The notes beneath the pieces were generated by a model that ran no database searches, was not told where the DNA came from, and worked only from the letters and a program-made list of their open reading frames with translations. The position numbers and the translations under genes are program-made. Shown piece by piece: positions 8,690 to 16,656 of a stretch of 64,000 nucleotides of DNA; the stretch's first letter is position 1, and every line of letters begins with the position of its first letter. Source of the DNA: JABACD01 sp047639675 (GTDB lineage Bacteria; Planctomycetota; UBA1135; GCA-002686595); assembly GCA_047639675.1 (NCBI GenBank), contig JBLIOI010000013.1, positions 1 through 64,000 of the forward strand, in the 5' to 3' direction.

Positions 8690-9187
8690 CTATGCGTCCT
8701 GCTGATACACATAAACGCCGCGCTGACCCGAGATCTCCTCAACCGCGACCCGCAACTCGCGCAGGGGCACGTCCTCGAATTCTGTTCCCAGGATCCCGAG
8801 TAACTGCTGGCCGATCCAGCGGGCTAGATTCTCAGTGCTCGTGTTATTGATCGGCAGCACGATCACGTCCTCCCGAGGGATCACATAGCGCCTTTCACGA
8901 TAGAGGACCTCGACAGCGTTCCCCTCGATCTCCTCGACCGTCAGCTCGCGATGTTCGCCAGGCAAGAGCAGGTGCTCATTCAGACCGGCCAAGAGCTTGC
9001 GCACCACAGGCTTGATGCGCTGGAAGTCGATCACCAGGCCGAACTCGGAGAGATCTGCGCCGACTTCTAGGAAGACCCGGTAGTTATGGCCATGCAATCG
9101 CTCGGCGCTTCCATCTGGGAAGATGAGGAAGTGCGCAGCGGAGAATTTGAAGGCTTCCTTCTCGAGTTCGATCGACCAACGTTCCAT
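8690..9187 (-). CDS. 6-pyruvoyl-tetrahydropterin synthase / QueD-family protein lacking the catalytic Cys
   Basis: A 165-residue T-fold protein. Zinc ligands are present: FSAAHFL (His about residue 19) and LHGHNYRV (two His, about residues 33-35). VIDFQRIK and INNTSTENLARW are also typical of the PTPS/6-carboxytetrahydropterin synthase fold, as is a Glu near the end (AVEEISG). In QueD and PTPS enzymes the zinc motif is CxxxHGH, with Cys as catalytic base; here the same position reads AERLHGH, so the Cys is Ala. It may still act on a pterin by another route or do a different reaction. No queC, queE or folE lies nearby. It is transcribed away from the FkbM gene. Confidence 0.8.
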   Translation of the reverse strand: MERWSIELEKEAFKFSAAHFLIFPDGSAERLHGHNYRVFLEVGADLSEFGLVIDFQRIKPVVRKLLAGLNEHLLLPGEHRELTVEEIEGNAVEVLYRERRYVIPREDVIVLPINNTSTENLARWIGQQLLGILGTEFEDVPLRELRVAVEEISGQRGVYVYQQDA

Positions 9188-9275
9188 GGATGGGAGGCTA
9201 GCCTGCCTGCGGCTCTACGGAAACCCTTGTCGCCGGTTTACCACGCGGGGAACGGGTCGTACCCTCTCGGGAGCG

Positions 9276-10121
9276 ATGCAGAGCAAAACAAAGATGGTGA
9301 AGGTTCCGGGCCTCGGCATGGATTTCGAAATCCTGGCCGATGACACGATCATTGGTCCGGCGATTGAAAAAGGCTCCTGGGAGGACCACGAAACGGCGCT
9401 TTTTACGGCGCACATCGTGCCTGGCTGCCGGGTCGTGGACCTGGGGGCCAATATCGGTTGGTTCGCTGTTCAGGCGATTCTGGCCGGGGCACAGGTCGAG
9501 GCCTTTGAGCCTGTGCCTTTCATTGCGGATGTGGCAGAGCGCAACATTCAACGGGCTAACGATTTAGCGGGCGCGCGCGGCGGTAAGGGAACCTTGCACC
9601 GTTTTGCAGCGGGTGCTGAAAGCTGCACGGCTCAGATTGCCTTGGCGGACGGTAACCACGGCGATAATCGCGTGCTGAACGAGGGCGACAGTTTGCCCTC
9701 GGATATGGACAAGGCCGAAGGGATCGAGATTCGGGTGGAGCGCGTGGATGACCACGTCAAAGGTCCGATTCGCGTGCTCAAGATCGACACGCAGGGCTCT
9801 GAGTGGCTCGCGCTGCAAGGTGCGAAGGAGTTAATCGCAAGCAGCCCACAGCTCGCCATGCTGATAGAGTTTTGGCCCTACGCTTTGCGGGAGTGTCAGC
9901 CAAAGCAGTTGCTCGATCTCATGGTCGACTCCGGCTTCACGCTTGGCAAAGCAACGGCGGCACCCTACCCAATCACAGTGGATCGCCTGCTGAAACAGGC
10001 TTCCCACGGCGATCCGGTCAAGAGCGGCTTCGACTTATACTGCGTCAAAGACTTGCCATTCCACGTGCTCGGCATGGGCGCGCGCCTGCGAGGCATGGCG
10101 CGCGGCATGAAAGAAGAGTAG
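9276..10121 (+). CDS. FkbM-family SAM-dependent methyltransferase
   Basis: About 281 residues. The SAM-binding motif I is seen as VVDLGANIGWFAVQA (about residues 50-64), followed by the acidic strand end VEAFEPVP and the FkbM hallmark VLKIDTQGSEWLALQGA about 110 residues later. FkbM proteins O-methylate sugars, lipids or polyketides. The frame stays open upstream to 9123 but that would overlap the divergent PTPS-like gene, so the ATG at 9276 is preferred (a second ATG at 9294 is possible). It converges with eboB; the two stop codons lie inside one palindrome at 10116-10132. The substrate cannot be read from the sequence. Confidence 0.85.
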   Translation: MQSKTKMVKVPGLGMDFEILADDTIIGPAIEKGSWEDHETALFTAHIVPGCRVVDLGANIGWFAVQAILAGAQVEAFEPVPFIADVAERNIQRANDLAGARGGKGTLHRFAAGAESCTAQIALADGNHGDNRVLNEGDSLPSDMDKAEGIEIRVERVDDHVKGPIRVLKIDTQGSEWLALQGAKELIASSPQLAMLIEFWPYALRECQPKQLLDLMVDSGFTLGKATAAPYPITVDRLLKQASHGDPVKSGFDLYCVKDLPFHVLGMGARLRGMARGMKEE

Positions 10122-10132
10122 CGCCGCTACTC
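10116..10132. terminator. Palindrome shared by convergent stop codons
   Basis: GAGTAGCG-C-CGCTACTC is a perfect inverted repeat (8-base arms, 1-base centre) that contains the stop of the FkbM gene and the stop of eboB. It could fold in either transcript and serve as a weak two-way terminator, but there is no T-run on either side. Confidence 0.35.
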
Positions 10133-11014
10133 CACCACCACGTGCGGCGCTTGGCCGCGTAGAACAGAGTTGTCCAGGAAGAGCTTGCGCTGATCGATCA
10201 CCGCGTCGCTCATGAGAGCTTCCTCGTCGATCTGACCCGACTGACCGTAGGCGTCGATGGCGTTCTGCCAGGTCGTCATGCGAATCATTTCATCGGGGAT
10301 GCCGCGCTCCTTCATCAGGGCCGCGGTTTGCGGCACGGATAAGGGATTGCTGATGCCCCAGTCGGCGGAGGAATCGACGATGATGCGATCCGAGCCGTAC
10401 TTCTCGACCATCTTGACCATGCGCGCCGAGTCCATCTTGGTACTCGGGTAGATGGTGAATGCCGCCCAGCAACCGGCTTGGAGAGTGTCATCGACCGTCT
10501 CTTCGTTGTTGTGGTCGATGATCAACTTATTCATCGGCAAGCCGATCTCTTGGGCGATCTCAATAGAACGCACGATGCCACGTTTCTTGTCACGGTGCGG
10601 CGAGTGGACCATCACGACCATGTCGTGCTCGACAGCAAACTCAAGCTGCCAACGGTAGGCGTACTCTTCCGCATCGGTAATTTCGTCGAAGCCGATTTCA
10701 CCAATGGCGACCACGCCTTCCTTGAAGGCGTAGCGCGGAATCAATTCGAGCACTTCCTTTGCTAGCTCGCGATTGTTGGCTTCCTTTGAGTTCAGGCCAA
10801 TCGCACAGTAGTGCGAGATTCCAAACTGGCTGGCGCGGAAACGTTCCCAGCCAATCAGACTGGCGAAGTAATCGATGTACGAACCGACGTGCGTTCGCGG
10901 CTGGCCGACCCAGAATGCCGGTTCGATGATAGCCCGCACTCCGGCTTTAGCCATGGCTTGCAGGTCGTCCGTCGTTCGGCTGGTGAGGTGAATGTGGGGA
11001 TCGAAGAATCGCAT
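10127..11014 (-). CDS. eboB: EboB-like TatD-family metal-dependent hydrolase
   Basis: A 295-residue amidohydrolase-fold protein. Metal-binding features are FDPHIHL at residues 4-10 (HxH), GEIGFDE (Glu after strand 4), VHSPHRDK (His), IIDHNNEE (His) and VDSSADWG (Asp). Beyond general TatD features, the stretches TSRTTDDLQAMA, IEPAFWVGQPR and GISHYCAIGLNSKEANN closely match the TatD homologue of the ebo (metabolite-traffic) clusters known from cyanobacteria. It starts 9 bases after the end of the eboA gene, which supports this. In Nostoc the ebo genes are needed to export a scytonemin precursor to the periplasm; the substrate here is unknown. No eboC, D, E or F gene is visible in the window. 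Confidence 0.85.
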   Translation of the reverse strand: MRFFDPHIHLTSRTTDDLQAMAKAGVRAIIEPAFWVGQPRTHVGSYIDYFASLIGWERFRASQFGISHYCAIGLNSKEANNRELAKEVLELIPRYAFKEGVVAIGEIGFDEITDAEEYAYRWQLEFAVEHDMVVMVHSPHRDKKRGIVRSIEIAQEIGLPMNKLIIDHNNEETVDDTLQAGCWAAFTIYPSTKMDSARMVKMVEKYGSDRIIVDSSADWGISNPLSVPQTAALMKERGIPDEMIRMTTWQNAIDAYGQSGQIDEEALMSDAVIDQRKLFLDNSVLRGQAPHVVVE

Positions 11015-11023
11015 CGGAGAAGA

Positions 11024-11929
11024 CTAACGTTCGGGATGGAGGGGAATGAACTCAAGCTGGGAATGGTGACCGGCGAGGGCGCGGTCCATTGACCCTTGTA
11101 CGATCGGGCTGGTCTCGCGTTCGCGCAGGTCAGTAAGCAGGTCCAGGCGCCCAGCGCGCGCCAAACCGAAGGCAGCGCCACGTCGGCCGCTCTCTTCTTC
11201 GGCGCTCATCTCCAGCACCATCGATTCGATGGCACGCTCGCCGCCGAAGGTGCCGAGACACAACCAAAGCTCTGGTTGAACCGCTCGACCCGCGCTACGC
11301 CGTTCCTCGGCGAGATCCAGGACGATGTGGGCCAATTCCGGATTGTGACGCGAATCCAAGCCCCAAACCCGCCAGAGCGGCGCGCCGGTAAAGATGGCCT
11401 TGACCGCTAAAGAGCTCCAACCCACGTTGTCAAACTCACGCGCGGGATAGGGATTGTCGCAGGCGATCGACTCAAAGACTTCGTTCATATTCGAACGACA
11501 ACCTTCGCCCGCTTGCCAAAGGTAATCGCTCGAGCGCGGTAGGAAAATCATCGAACGATAGAGAGCGCAGAGCTCCCCCACGTCCGCGTACTTCGCCACG
11601 CCGCAGATAGCTAGCGGTGCGGAATCTTCCTCCAAGTCGCTGCGGCTCAATACGAATCCAACGCGCATCAAGTCGAGCACCGACCAGCGTTCGGGATTCC
11701 AGCCGCTATGCACACTTCTTGCGCTGCTGAGTTCTTCGCTGCTGGCTTCCATGGGAATGCGCCGCGAATGTCGGCTTGCCATGGAGATGAGAGCAGCAAA
11801 GCGCGTCTCATTGACACCCGAATGAATCTCCGCACAGATCTTTTCATACCAATCGAGGGCGCTCGGCTTCAAACGTGACTCGAGCGCCACGTGTAGCCAT
11901 TCCAACAGATCGGTTGTTTCAGTTGTCAT
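11024..11929 (-). CDS. eboA: EboA-like protein
   Basis: A 301-residue, mostly helical soluble protein. It shows the recognisable EboA pattern: WLHVALESRL at the start, FAALISMASRHSRR, the R..GW.PE.WS segment (HSGWNPERWSVLDLMR), ADVGELCALYRSMIFLPR, EGCRSNMNEVFESIACDNPYPA and GLDSRHNPELAHIVLDLAEER, then AGRAVQPELW. EboA is a conserved member of ebo clusters that move secondary-metabolite precursors; its biochemical role is not established. Its start overlaps the stop of the toroid protein gene by 4 bases (ATGA), and eboB follows after 9 bases, so the three are almost certainly one transcript. Family identity is fairly sure from several colinear motifs. Confidence 0.85.
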   Translation of the reverse strand: MTTETTDLLEWLHVALESRLKPSALDWYEKICAEIHSGVNETRFAALISMASRHSRRIPMEASSEELSSARSVHSGWNPERWSVLDLMRVGFVLSRSDLEEDSAPLAICGVAKYADVGELCALYRSMIFLPRSSDYLWQAGEGCRSNMNEVFESIACDNPYPAREFDNVGWSSLAVKAIFTGAPLWRVWGLDSRHNPELAHIVLDLAEERRSAGRAVQPELWLCLGTFGGERAIESMVLEMSAEEESGRRGAAFGLARAGRLDLLTDLRERETSPIVQGSMDRALAGHHSQLEFIPLHPER

Positions 11930-13407
11930 TCTTGTGCACTCGAAGTTAGGCCTGCAGCCAGGACCAGTGCCGCGTAGCTGGAGCCTGCGGTGATTTGATA
12001 ACTCGAAGCCATGAAGTCTGAACAGGAGCCCTCGACGGAGAGGGTCTTGGTGACATGATAACGAAGACGCCGATGCCAGGCCTCGTGCTCCTCAACAGGC
12101 AAGAGCGCAATCGCCTTGGCCGCGTAGTAATGTCCGAAGAAGTAGAAGTACCCAGCATTGGCAAACCAGCCTTCGTGGGGTTTAGGTCGGGTACGCACCA
12201 TATCGAGATAGGCGTGCTGCTCGAAGAACTGTTCTAGACCTTCGCGAACAAGATCGTCTGTGACGCGCGGATCACCCGCCCGCGCCAAGGCCCAATTGCA
12301 AACTTGGATGCGTCCGAGGCTCCCCGGGACCTGATTGATACTCATACCGCCGTGGCCGCCCATGACGAGGTTGTAGCTGTAGGAGTAGGCGCCGTTAGGC
12401 AGCGCGCAACGCTCGATCACAGAGCGTGCCCGGAGCGTCACCTCGGGATCCACTGGCCACCCCATGTATTCGGCATCGAACAGCGCGGGCAAGACCAGGG
12501 CGGTGCAGAAACTCGTGCCCCAGGTGGGTTTCACCGTGAACGGCGGATCATCGTAATAGACCCATCCACCGTCGGGTGTTTGGCGCCGTACGAGATCCTC
12601 GTAGAACTCCATGGCACGCCGCTGAAATTTTTCCCTGGCGATCGCGTCCTTAGCAAAGCGCTCGTCGCCCGCCGCTTGCACCAAGCAAACGAATCCGTAG
12701 AGCGAAGGCCAGGTCGAATCCACATCCCAATTGGATCCGCGGTGAGCAAGGCGTGTGCGGCACAACCAATCAAGTCCGCCTTCGAGGGCGTAGGCCCGTT
12801 CAGGACTCTCCGGCGCTTCCATCAAAGCCATCAAAGCCAAGGCATTGGCCGCCTGGTTCCAAGCGTAGTAGGAGTCGAATGCAAATCCCAGTTCGTTGAG
12901 ATCGTCGGGAACGGGCACGCCCCATGATCCATCAGCGTGTTGGGAACCGACGAGAAAGCAAAGCACGTTGTCGAGTTCATCCTGCGCTTCAGCGGGGGTC
13001 AGTTCGCGCGCAATCTGCGGTTCACTGAGCAGCTGCTTGGAAGCTTTCTTGCCCTTGCCCCCAGCTCGCTTGCCTCCCGGTTTCTGCTGCTTACCCTTGT
13101 TCTTGTTGTTGCCTTTCTTCGCGTTGCCTTTCTTCGCGTTGCCTTTGTTGTTGCCCTTATCCTGACCGTTGCCCTTGTTCTTATTTCCGGCCTTCTCCTT
13201 GCCACCCTTCTTGGCGCCCTTCTTGGCGCCCTCTTGCGCTTCGAGCGCATTGGCTTCTTTCTTCGCGCGGTATGCCTTGCGAGCCTCCTGTTCGGTCATC
13301 GGCTTCTTGCCATCACCGCCAGTCTTCTGCGCGTTTACCTGCACAGCACTGAAGGCAACGATGGCCAGGACCAAGGTCAGGCGCGTTACTTTTGAAAGGA
13401 AAGCCAT
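11926..13407 (-). CDS. Secreted alpha/alpha-toroid (terpenoid-cyclase-fold) protein with Lys/Gly/Asn-rich linker
   Basis: A 493-residue protein. Residues 1-26 are a signal peptide ending VQVNAQ. Residues about 30-125 are a strongly basic low-complexity region rich in Lys, Gly and Asn (repeats such as KKGNAKKGNNKNKG). From about residue 135 the protein has the repeating helices and QW-like glycine turns of the prenyltransferase/squalene-oxidase toroid: SQHADGSWGVPV, GLDWLCRTR, RRQTPDGGWVYYDD and MGGHGGMSINQ. No DxDD or DDxxD cyclase motif is seen, so it is probably a binding or structural toroid. Planctomycetota carry many such secreted toroids. It overlaps eboA by 4 bases and follows the lipoprotein gene by 18, placing it in the ebo operon. 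Confidence 0.8.
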   Translation of the reverse strand: MAFLSKVTRLTLVLAIVAFSAVQVNAQKTGGDGKKPMTEQEARKAYRAKKEANALEAQEGAKKGAKKGGKEKAGNKNKGNGQDKGNNKGNAKKGNAKKGNNKNKGKQQKPGGKRAGGKGKKASKQLLSEPQIARELTPAEAQDELDNVLCFLVGSQHADGSWGVPVPDDLNELGFAFDSYYAWNQAANALALMALMEAPESPERAYALEGGLDWLCRTRLAHRGSNWDVDSTWPSLYGFVCLVQAAGDERFAKDAIAREKFQRRAMEFYEDLVRRQTPDGGWVYYDDPPFTVKPTWGTSFCTALVLPALFDAEYMGWPVDPEVTLRARSVIERCALPNGAYSYSYNLVMGGHGGMSINQVPGSLGRIQVCNWALARAGDPRVTDDLVREGLEQFFEQHAYLDMVRTRPKPHEGWFANAGYFYFFGHYYAAKAIALLPVEEHEAWHRRLRYHVTKTLSVEGSCSDFMASSYQITAGSSYAALVLAAGLTSSAQE

Positions 13408-13425
13408 TGAGATCAGAGGCGCTGC

Positions 13426-14328
13426 TTAGAGCCCTTCGCGTTTTGCTCGCAACTGCTTGATCTTATATTTTAGCAGTCCCTGCTTGTCCTTCGCCTTGCG
13501 CAAGCCCAGCTTGCTTTCTACCGCGATTCGGGCGCTGTTTTCCTTGGCACGCTCCACCCCACGCTTCGTTTTGGAAACGGCCAGTGCAAGCTCTCGCTGC
13601 TTACGAGGGATCGAATATTCTAGGAGAGTCTTCCGCTTCTCCTCCTCTTGCGTCAACCCTCGCGCCGCATGATCCACGGCTTGCGTCTCGCGCCAAATCA
13701 CTATTTTCCCGGTCTCGCCGGCGTGTGAGTCCGCTTGAAATTTCCCGTACTCGCGTTCCATCTGCGCCAGCTCCAGCTTGCTCATCTCGAGCCTAAAGGC
13801 CAACTCGTCAATCTTGAGCTGTGCGGCGCTCACCTGTGCGGGAGCCTCCTTCTTCGTATAATGCCCTGAAGCCTCGCCCGCGGCTTGGAAGGCAGCCAGT
13901 GCTTCTTCGAGTAGGCCCTCGGCCTTGGCCTCCGCGGAGTGAGACTTTTGCACGGCGATTTCGTACTCAAGATCCGCCACGTAGACTTCCCGCATAACCT
14001 TCTCGATATCGTCGGCGAGTTTCTCCTGATCGACCACCTCGGCCTTCCTGGGATCTTCGAGTCCTGCGTTTCCGCTGCCCGCGATCATGGAGTCCGCTGC
14101 TCCAGGATCCAGCGCCGCACCTGCGGGTTGGATTGTGGACTGCACTGTAGCAGCGGCAACCGGCTGGGGTCCCGTTGGCCGGGCTTCCACCGGTGCTGCG
14201 CTCGTCACGGGATCAAGGGTTGTTCCATTCCAGCCAGACTTTTCCGTCTTGCACCCCAGGGATGCCAGGAAAAGGAGAGCGCAAGCCGAAGAAGCGAGTC
14301 GCAAGGAGATCGTAGATGGGTTAATCAT
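13426..14328 (-). CDS. Coiled-coil lipoprotein
   Basis: A 300-residue protein with an N-terminal lipoprotein signal (SACALLFLASLGC, lipobox LASLGC at about residues 21-26). A Pro/Ala-rich linker of about 70 residues follows, then long Lys/Glu/Ala-rich heptad-like helices (for example EVMREVYVADLEYEIAVQK, LKIDELAFRLEMSKLELAQ and the Lys-rich end) that should form coiled coils. No enzyme family is recognised. It is the first gene of the minus-strand set lipoprotein, toroid, eboA, eboB (18-base gap to the next gene) and is divergent from the P5C dehydrogenase, so the promoter should lie in 14329-14501. A periplasm-facing scaffold is a guess. Confidence 0.75.
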   Translation of the reverse strand: MINPSTISLRLASSACALLFLASLGCKTEKSGWNGTTLDPVTSAAPVEARPTGPQPVAAATVQSTIQPAGAALDPGAADSMIAGSGNAGLEDPRKAEVVDQEKLADDIEKVMREVYVADLEYEIAVQKSHSAEAKAEGLLEEALAAFQAAGEASGHYTKKEAPAQVSAAQLKIDELAFRLEMSKLELAQMEREYGKFQADSHAGETGKIVIWRETQAVDHAARGLTQEEEKRKTLLEYSIPRKQRELALAVSKTKRGVERAKENSARIAVESKLGLRKAKDKQGLLKYKIKQLRAKREGL

Positions 14329-14501
14329 TGCAGGAATTGCCGAATGCGGTGGCCAGTCCCCGGCGGTGAGCCGGGCTGGCCCGCATTGTGACAGCTAAAG
14401 GTCCCGCAGGGAACGGGGCGCTGCTCGACAAGCGGGGCCTCTGCTCGGCATACTGGCGCTCAACTGCCCCCAGCACCCCAACTCGAGCCCCCACCCGCGC
14501 T

Positions 14502-16133
14502 ATGACTCACGGAGTCTTCCAGGTCCCCACCGCCAAGAACGAGCCCATCAAGAGCTATGCCCCCGCGAGCCCTGAGCGCGCTGCGCTGAAATCCAAGCTC
14601 AAGGAGCTGGTTGCCAACGAAATCGAGGTGCCCTTGATTATCGGTGGCAAGGAGGTCCGCACGGGCAACCTGGGCAAAATGGTCATGCCCCACAACCACG
14701 GTCATACCCTGGGAACCTTCCACAAGGCCGGGGCAGCCGAGGTAAAAGCTGCAATTGATGCCGCGGAAAACGCGCGCGGTGATTGGGACGCGATGCCCTG
14801 GCAAGACCGGGCCGCGATTTTCCTCCGCGCCGCGGAGATGCTAGCCACTACGCATCGCGACACGATCAATGCCTCGACCATGCTGAACCAATCGAAAACC
14901 GCTTATCAGGCGGAGATCGATTCGGCTTGCGAGTTGATCGATTTCTATAAGTTCAACGTTGGATTCGCGCAGGAACTCTACCAAGCACAACCGCAGTCGA
15001 GCCCCGGCTGTTGGAACCGGCTCGAGCACCGGCCTCTCGATGGTTTCGTGTTTGCGGTCACGCCTTTCAACTTCACTTCCATAGCTGGCAACTTGCCAAC
15101 GGCACCGGCCTTGCTCGGCAACACGTGTCTTTGGAAGCCCGCATCGACTTCGGTGTATTCCAACTGGTTCGTGATGAAGCTCCTGATGGACGCGGGCATG
15201 CCCGCTGGCGTGATCAACTTCCTGCCGGGCTCCGGTGCAGATGTCGGCGATCCGGTGGTTGCTGATCCGCGTCTAGCTGGCATTCACTTCACTGGCTCCA
15301 CGCGCACCTTCCAACACATCTGGAAGGGCGTCGGCGCCAACATTGCCAACTACAAGCAGTACCCGCGCTTGGTCGGCGAGACCGGTGGCAAGGACTTCAT
15401 CTTCGCTCACCCCTCGGCCGGCTTCGAGGGGCTTGTCACCGCTATCATTCGCGGCTCCTTCGAGTATCAGGGACAAAAATGTTCCGCTGCTAGCCGCGCC
15501 TACATTCCGCGCAGCCTCTGGTCCAACTTGAAGGACCGTCTAGTCGAAGAGATCGCCAAGATCAAAATGGGCGACGTCTGCGACTTCCGCAACTTCATGG
15601 GCGCGCTGATCGACCAGTCTTCTTTCAATAACCTGAAAACGGCTATCGAGTCCGCCAAGGCTGACCCCAAGTGCACCCTCATTGCGGGCGGCGAATGCGA
15701 CGATTCAGATGGCTACTTCGTTGCGCCGACAGTGATCGAAGTCTCCGATCCGATGCATGAGTCGATGAGGACCGAATACTTCGGGCCCCTGATGACGATC
15801 CACGTCTACGAGGACGACAAGTTTTCGGAGATGCTCGCCATCTGTGACAAGACGGCGGATTACGCGCTGACAGGAGCCATCCTCGCCGATGACCGTGCCG
15901 CGGTCCTCGAGGCTACGCGCGCCTTGCGTTACGCCGCAGGTAACTTCTACATCAACGACAAGCCCACCGGGGCTGTCGTCGGTCAGCAACCCTTCGGTGG
16001 CTCACGCGCGTCGGGCACCAACGACAAGGCAGGCTCGGTACTCAACCTTTTGCGTTGGACGAGCCAACGCACGATCAAGGAGACTTTCGTCCCCGCGACC
16101 GAATGGTCTTACCCCTTCATGGACGAGGAATAA
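14502..16133 (+). CDS. 1-pyrroline-5-carboxylate dehydrogenase (L-glutamate gamma-semialdehyde dehydrogenase)
   Basis: 543 residues from the ATG at 14502, the usual length of stand-alone P5C dehydrogenases; the open frame extends to 14388 but without family similarity. It oxidises glutamate semialdehyde to glutamate with NAD in proline and arginine breakdown. Landmarks of the ALDH4 family are FAVTPFNFTSIAGNLPTAPA, FTGSTRTFQHIW, the catalytic Glu in LVGETGGKDF, the catalytic Cys in EYQGQKCSAASRAY, EYFGPLMTIHVYEDD and QQPFGGSRASGTNDKAGS. No putA or proline dehydrogenase gene lies next to it. It is divergent from the lipoprotein/ebo operon. Confidence 0.93.
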   Translation: MTHGVFQVPTAKNEPIKSYAPASPERAALKSKLKELVANEIEVPLIIGGKEVRTGNLGKMVMPHNHGHTLGTFHKAGAAEVKAAIDAAENARGDWDAMPWQDRAAIFLRAAEMLATTHRDTINASTMLNQSKTAYQAEIDSACELIDFYKFNVGFAQELYQAQPQSSPGCWNRLEHRPLDGFVFAVTPFNFTSIAGNLPTAPALLGNTCLWKPASTSVYSNWFVMKLLMDAGMPAGVINFLPGSGADVGDPVVADPRLAGIHFTGSTRTFQHIWKGVGANIANYKQYPRLVGETGGKDFIFAHPSAGFEGLVTAIIRGSFEYQGQKCSAASRAYIPRSLWSNLKDRLVEEIAKIKMGDVCDFRNFMGALIDQSSFNNLKTAIESAKADPKCTLIAGGECDDSDGYFVAPTVIEVSDPMHESMRTEYFGPLMTIHVYEDDKFSEMLAICDKTADYALTGAILADDRAAVLEATRALRYAAGNFYINDKPTGAVVGQQPFGGSRASGTNDKAGSVLNLLRWTSQRTIKETFVPATEWSYPFMDEE

Positions 16134-16161
16134 TCCCCCACCCACAATTGCATTCGGAGGG

Positions 16162-16557
16162 CTAGCCGCGACTGTTGCGCCAGCTCCCCGATGCAATGCG
16201 CGGGTAAGGATGGCCCTGGTCTTTCGAGAGGATGTAGCTGAAGACGCTGGTTCCATCTTCGAGTTCAACCGCGGTTCTGCGGAAGTACTCTGGATGGTCT
16301 TCCAGCTCATCTACTGTGCGCACGCGGCTCGGCTTCAACGCGTATAGCTCGCCATCCACTTGGGTGTCTCCGCCGTCAACCATGGCGGGGAAGTCACCTA
16401 AATCGACCAGATCGAATTGCGCGGCAGTGCGAGCTTCACCAAGGAAGCGAGCCTCGCCCAGGTAGTCGTGATTCGACTCACCGCGCTGCAAAGTCCCGTA
16501 CACAAAGACCAAGGTCTCGTCGGGCTGTCCAGGACCGCCGTTAGCTGACACGTCCAT
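16162..16557 (-). CDS. Gamma-glutamylcyclotransferase-like protein
   Basis: 131 residues from the ATG at 16557 (the frame is open to 16650, but the extra N-terminus has no similarity). The family signature VFVYGTLQRGESNHDYL (about residues 18-34) forms the substrate loop of the GGCT/YtfP/AIG2 fold. DLVDLGDFPAMV and GELYAL follow, then the Glu-containing DELEDHPEYFRRT. Enzymes of this fold release 5-oxoproline from gamma-glutamyl amines or peptides. The convergent neighbour is P5C dehydrogenase, and the window also encodes a gamma-glutamyltranspeptidase (38476-40299), though far away. Exact substrate not determinable. Confidence 0.8.
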   Translation of the reverse strand: MDVSANGGPGQPDETLVFVYGTLQRGESNHDYLGEARFLGEARTAAQFDLVDLGDFPAMVDGGDTQVDGELYALKPSRVRTVDELEDHPEYFRRTAVELEDGTSVFSYILSKDQGHPYPRIASGSWRNSRG

Positions 16558-16656
16558 GATGCATCGACATCGGAAAGATGCCGTCAGGGTTGGGGGGGAT
16601 AATAATTGGAAGTTGATAACGTCGCAGTGGTCTCTGCTTGACCGTCCCACAGGCTG

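Noticed and set aside
13169..13429. Plus-strand frame rich in Leu/Phe that looks like membrane helices
   Set aside because: It is the antisense of the Lys-rich linker (Lys codons read as Leu/Phe on the other strand).
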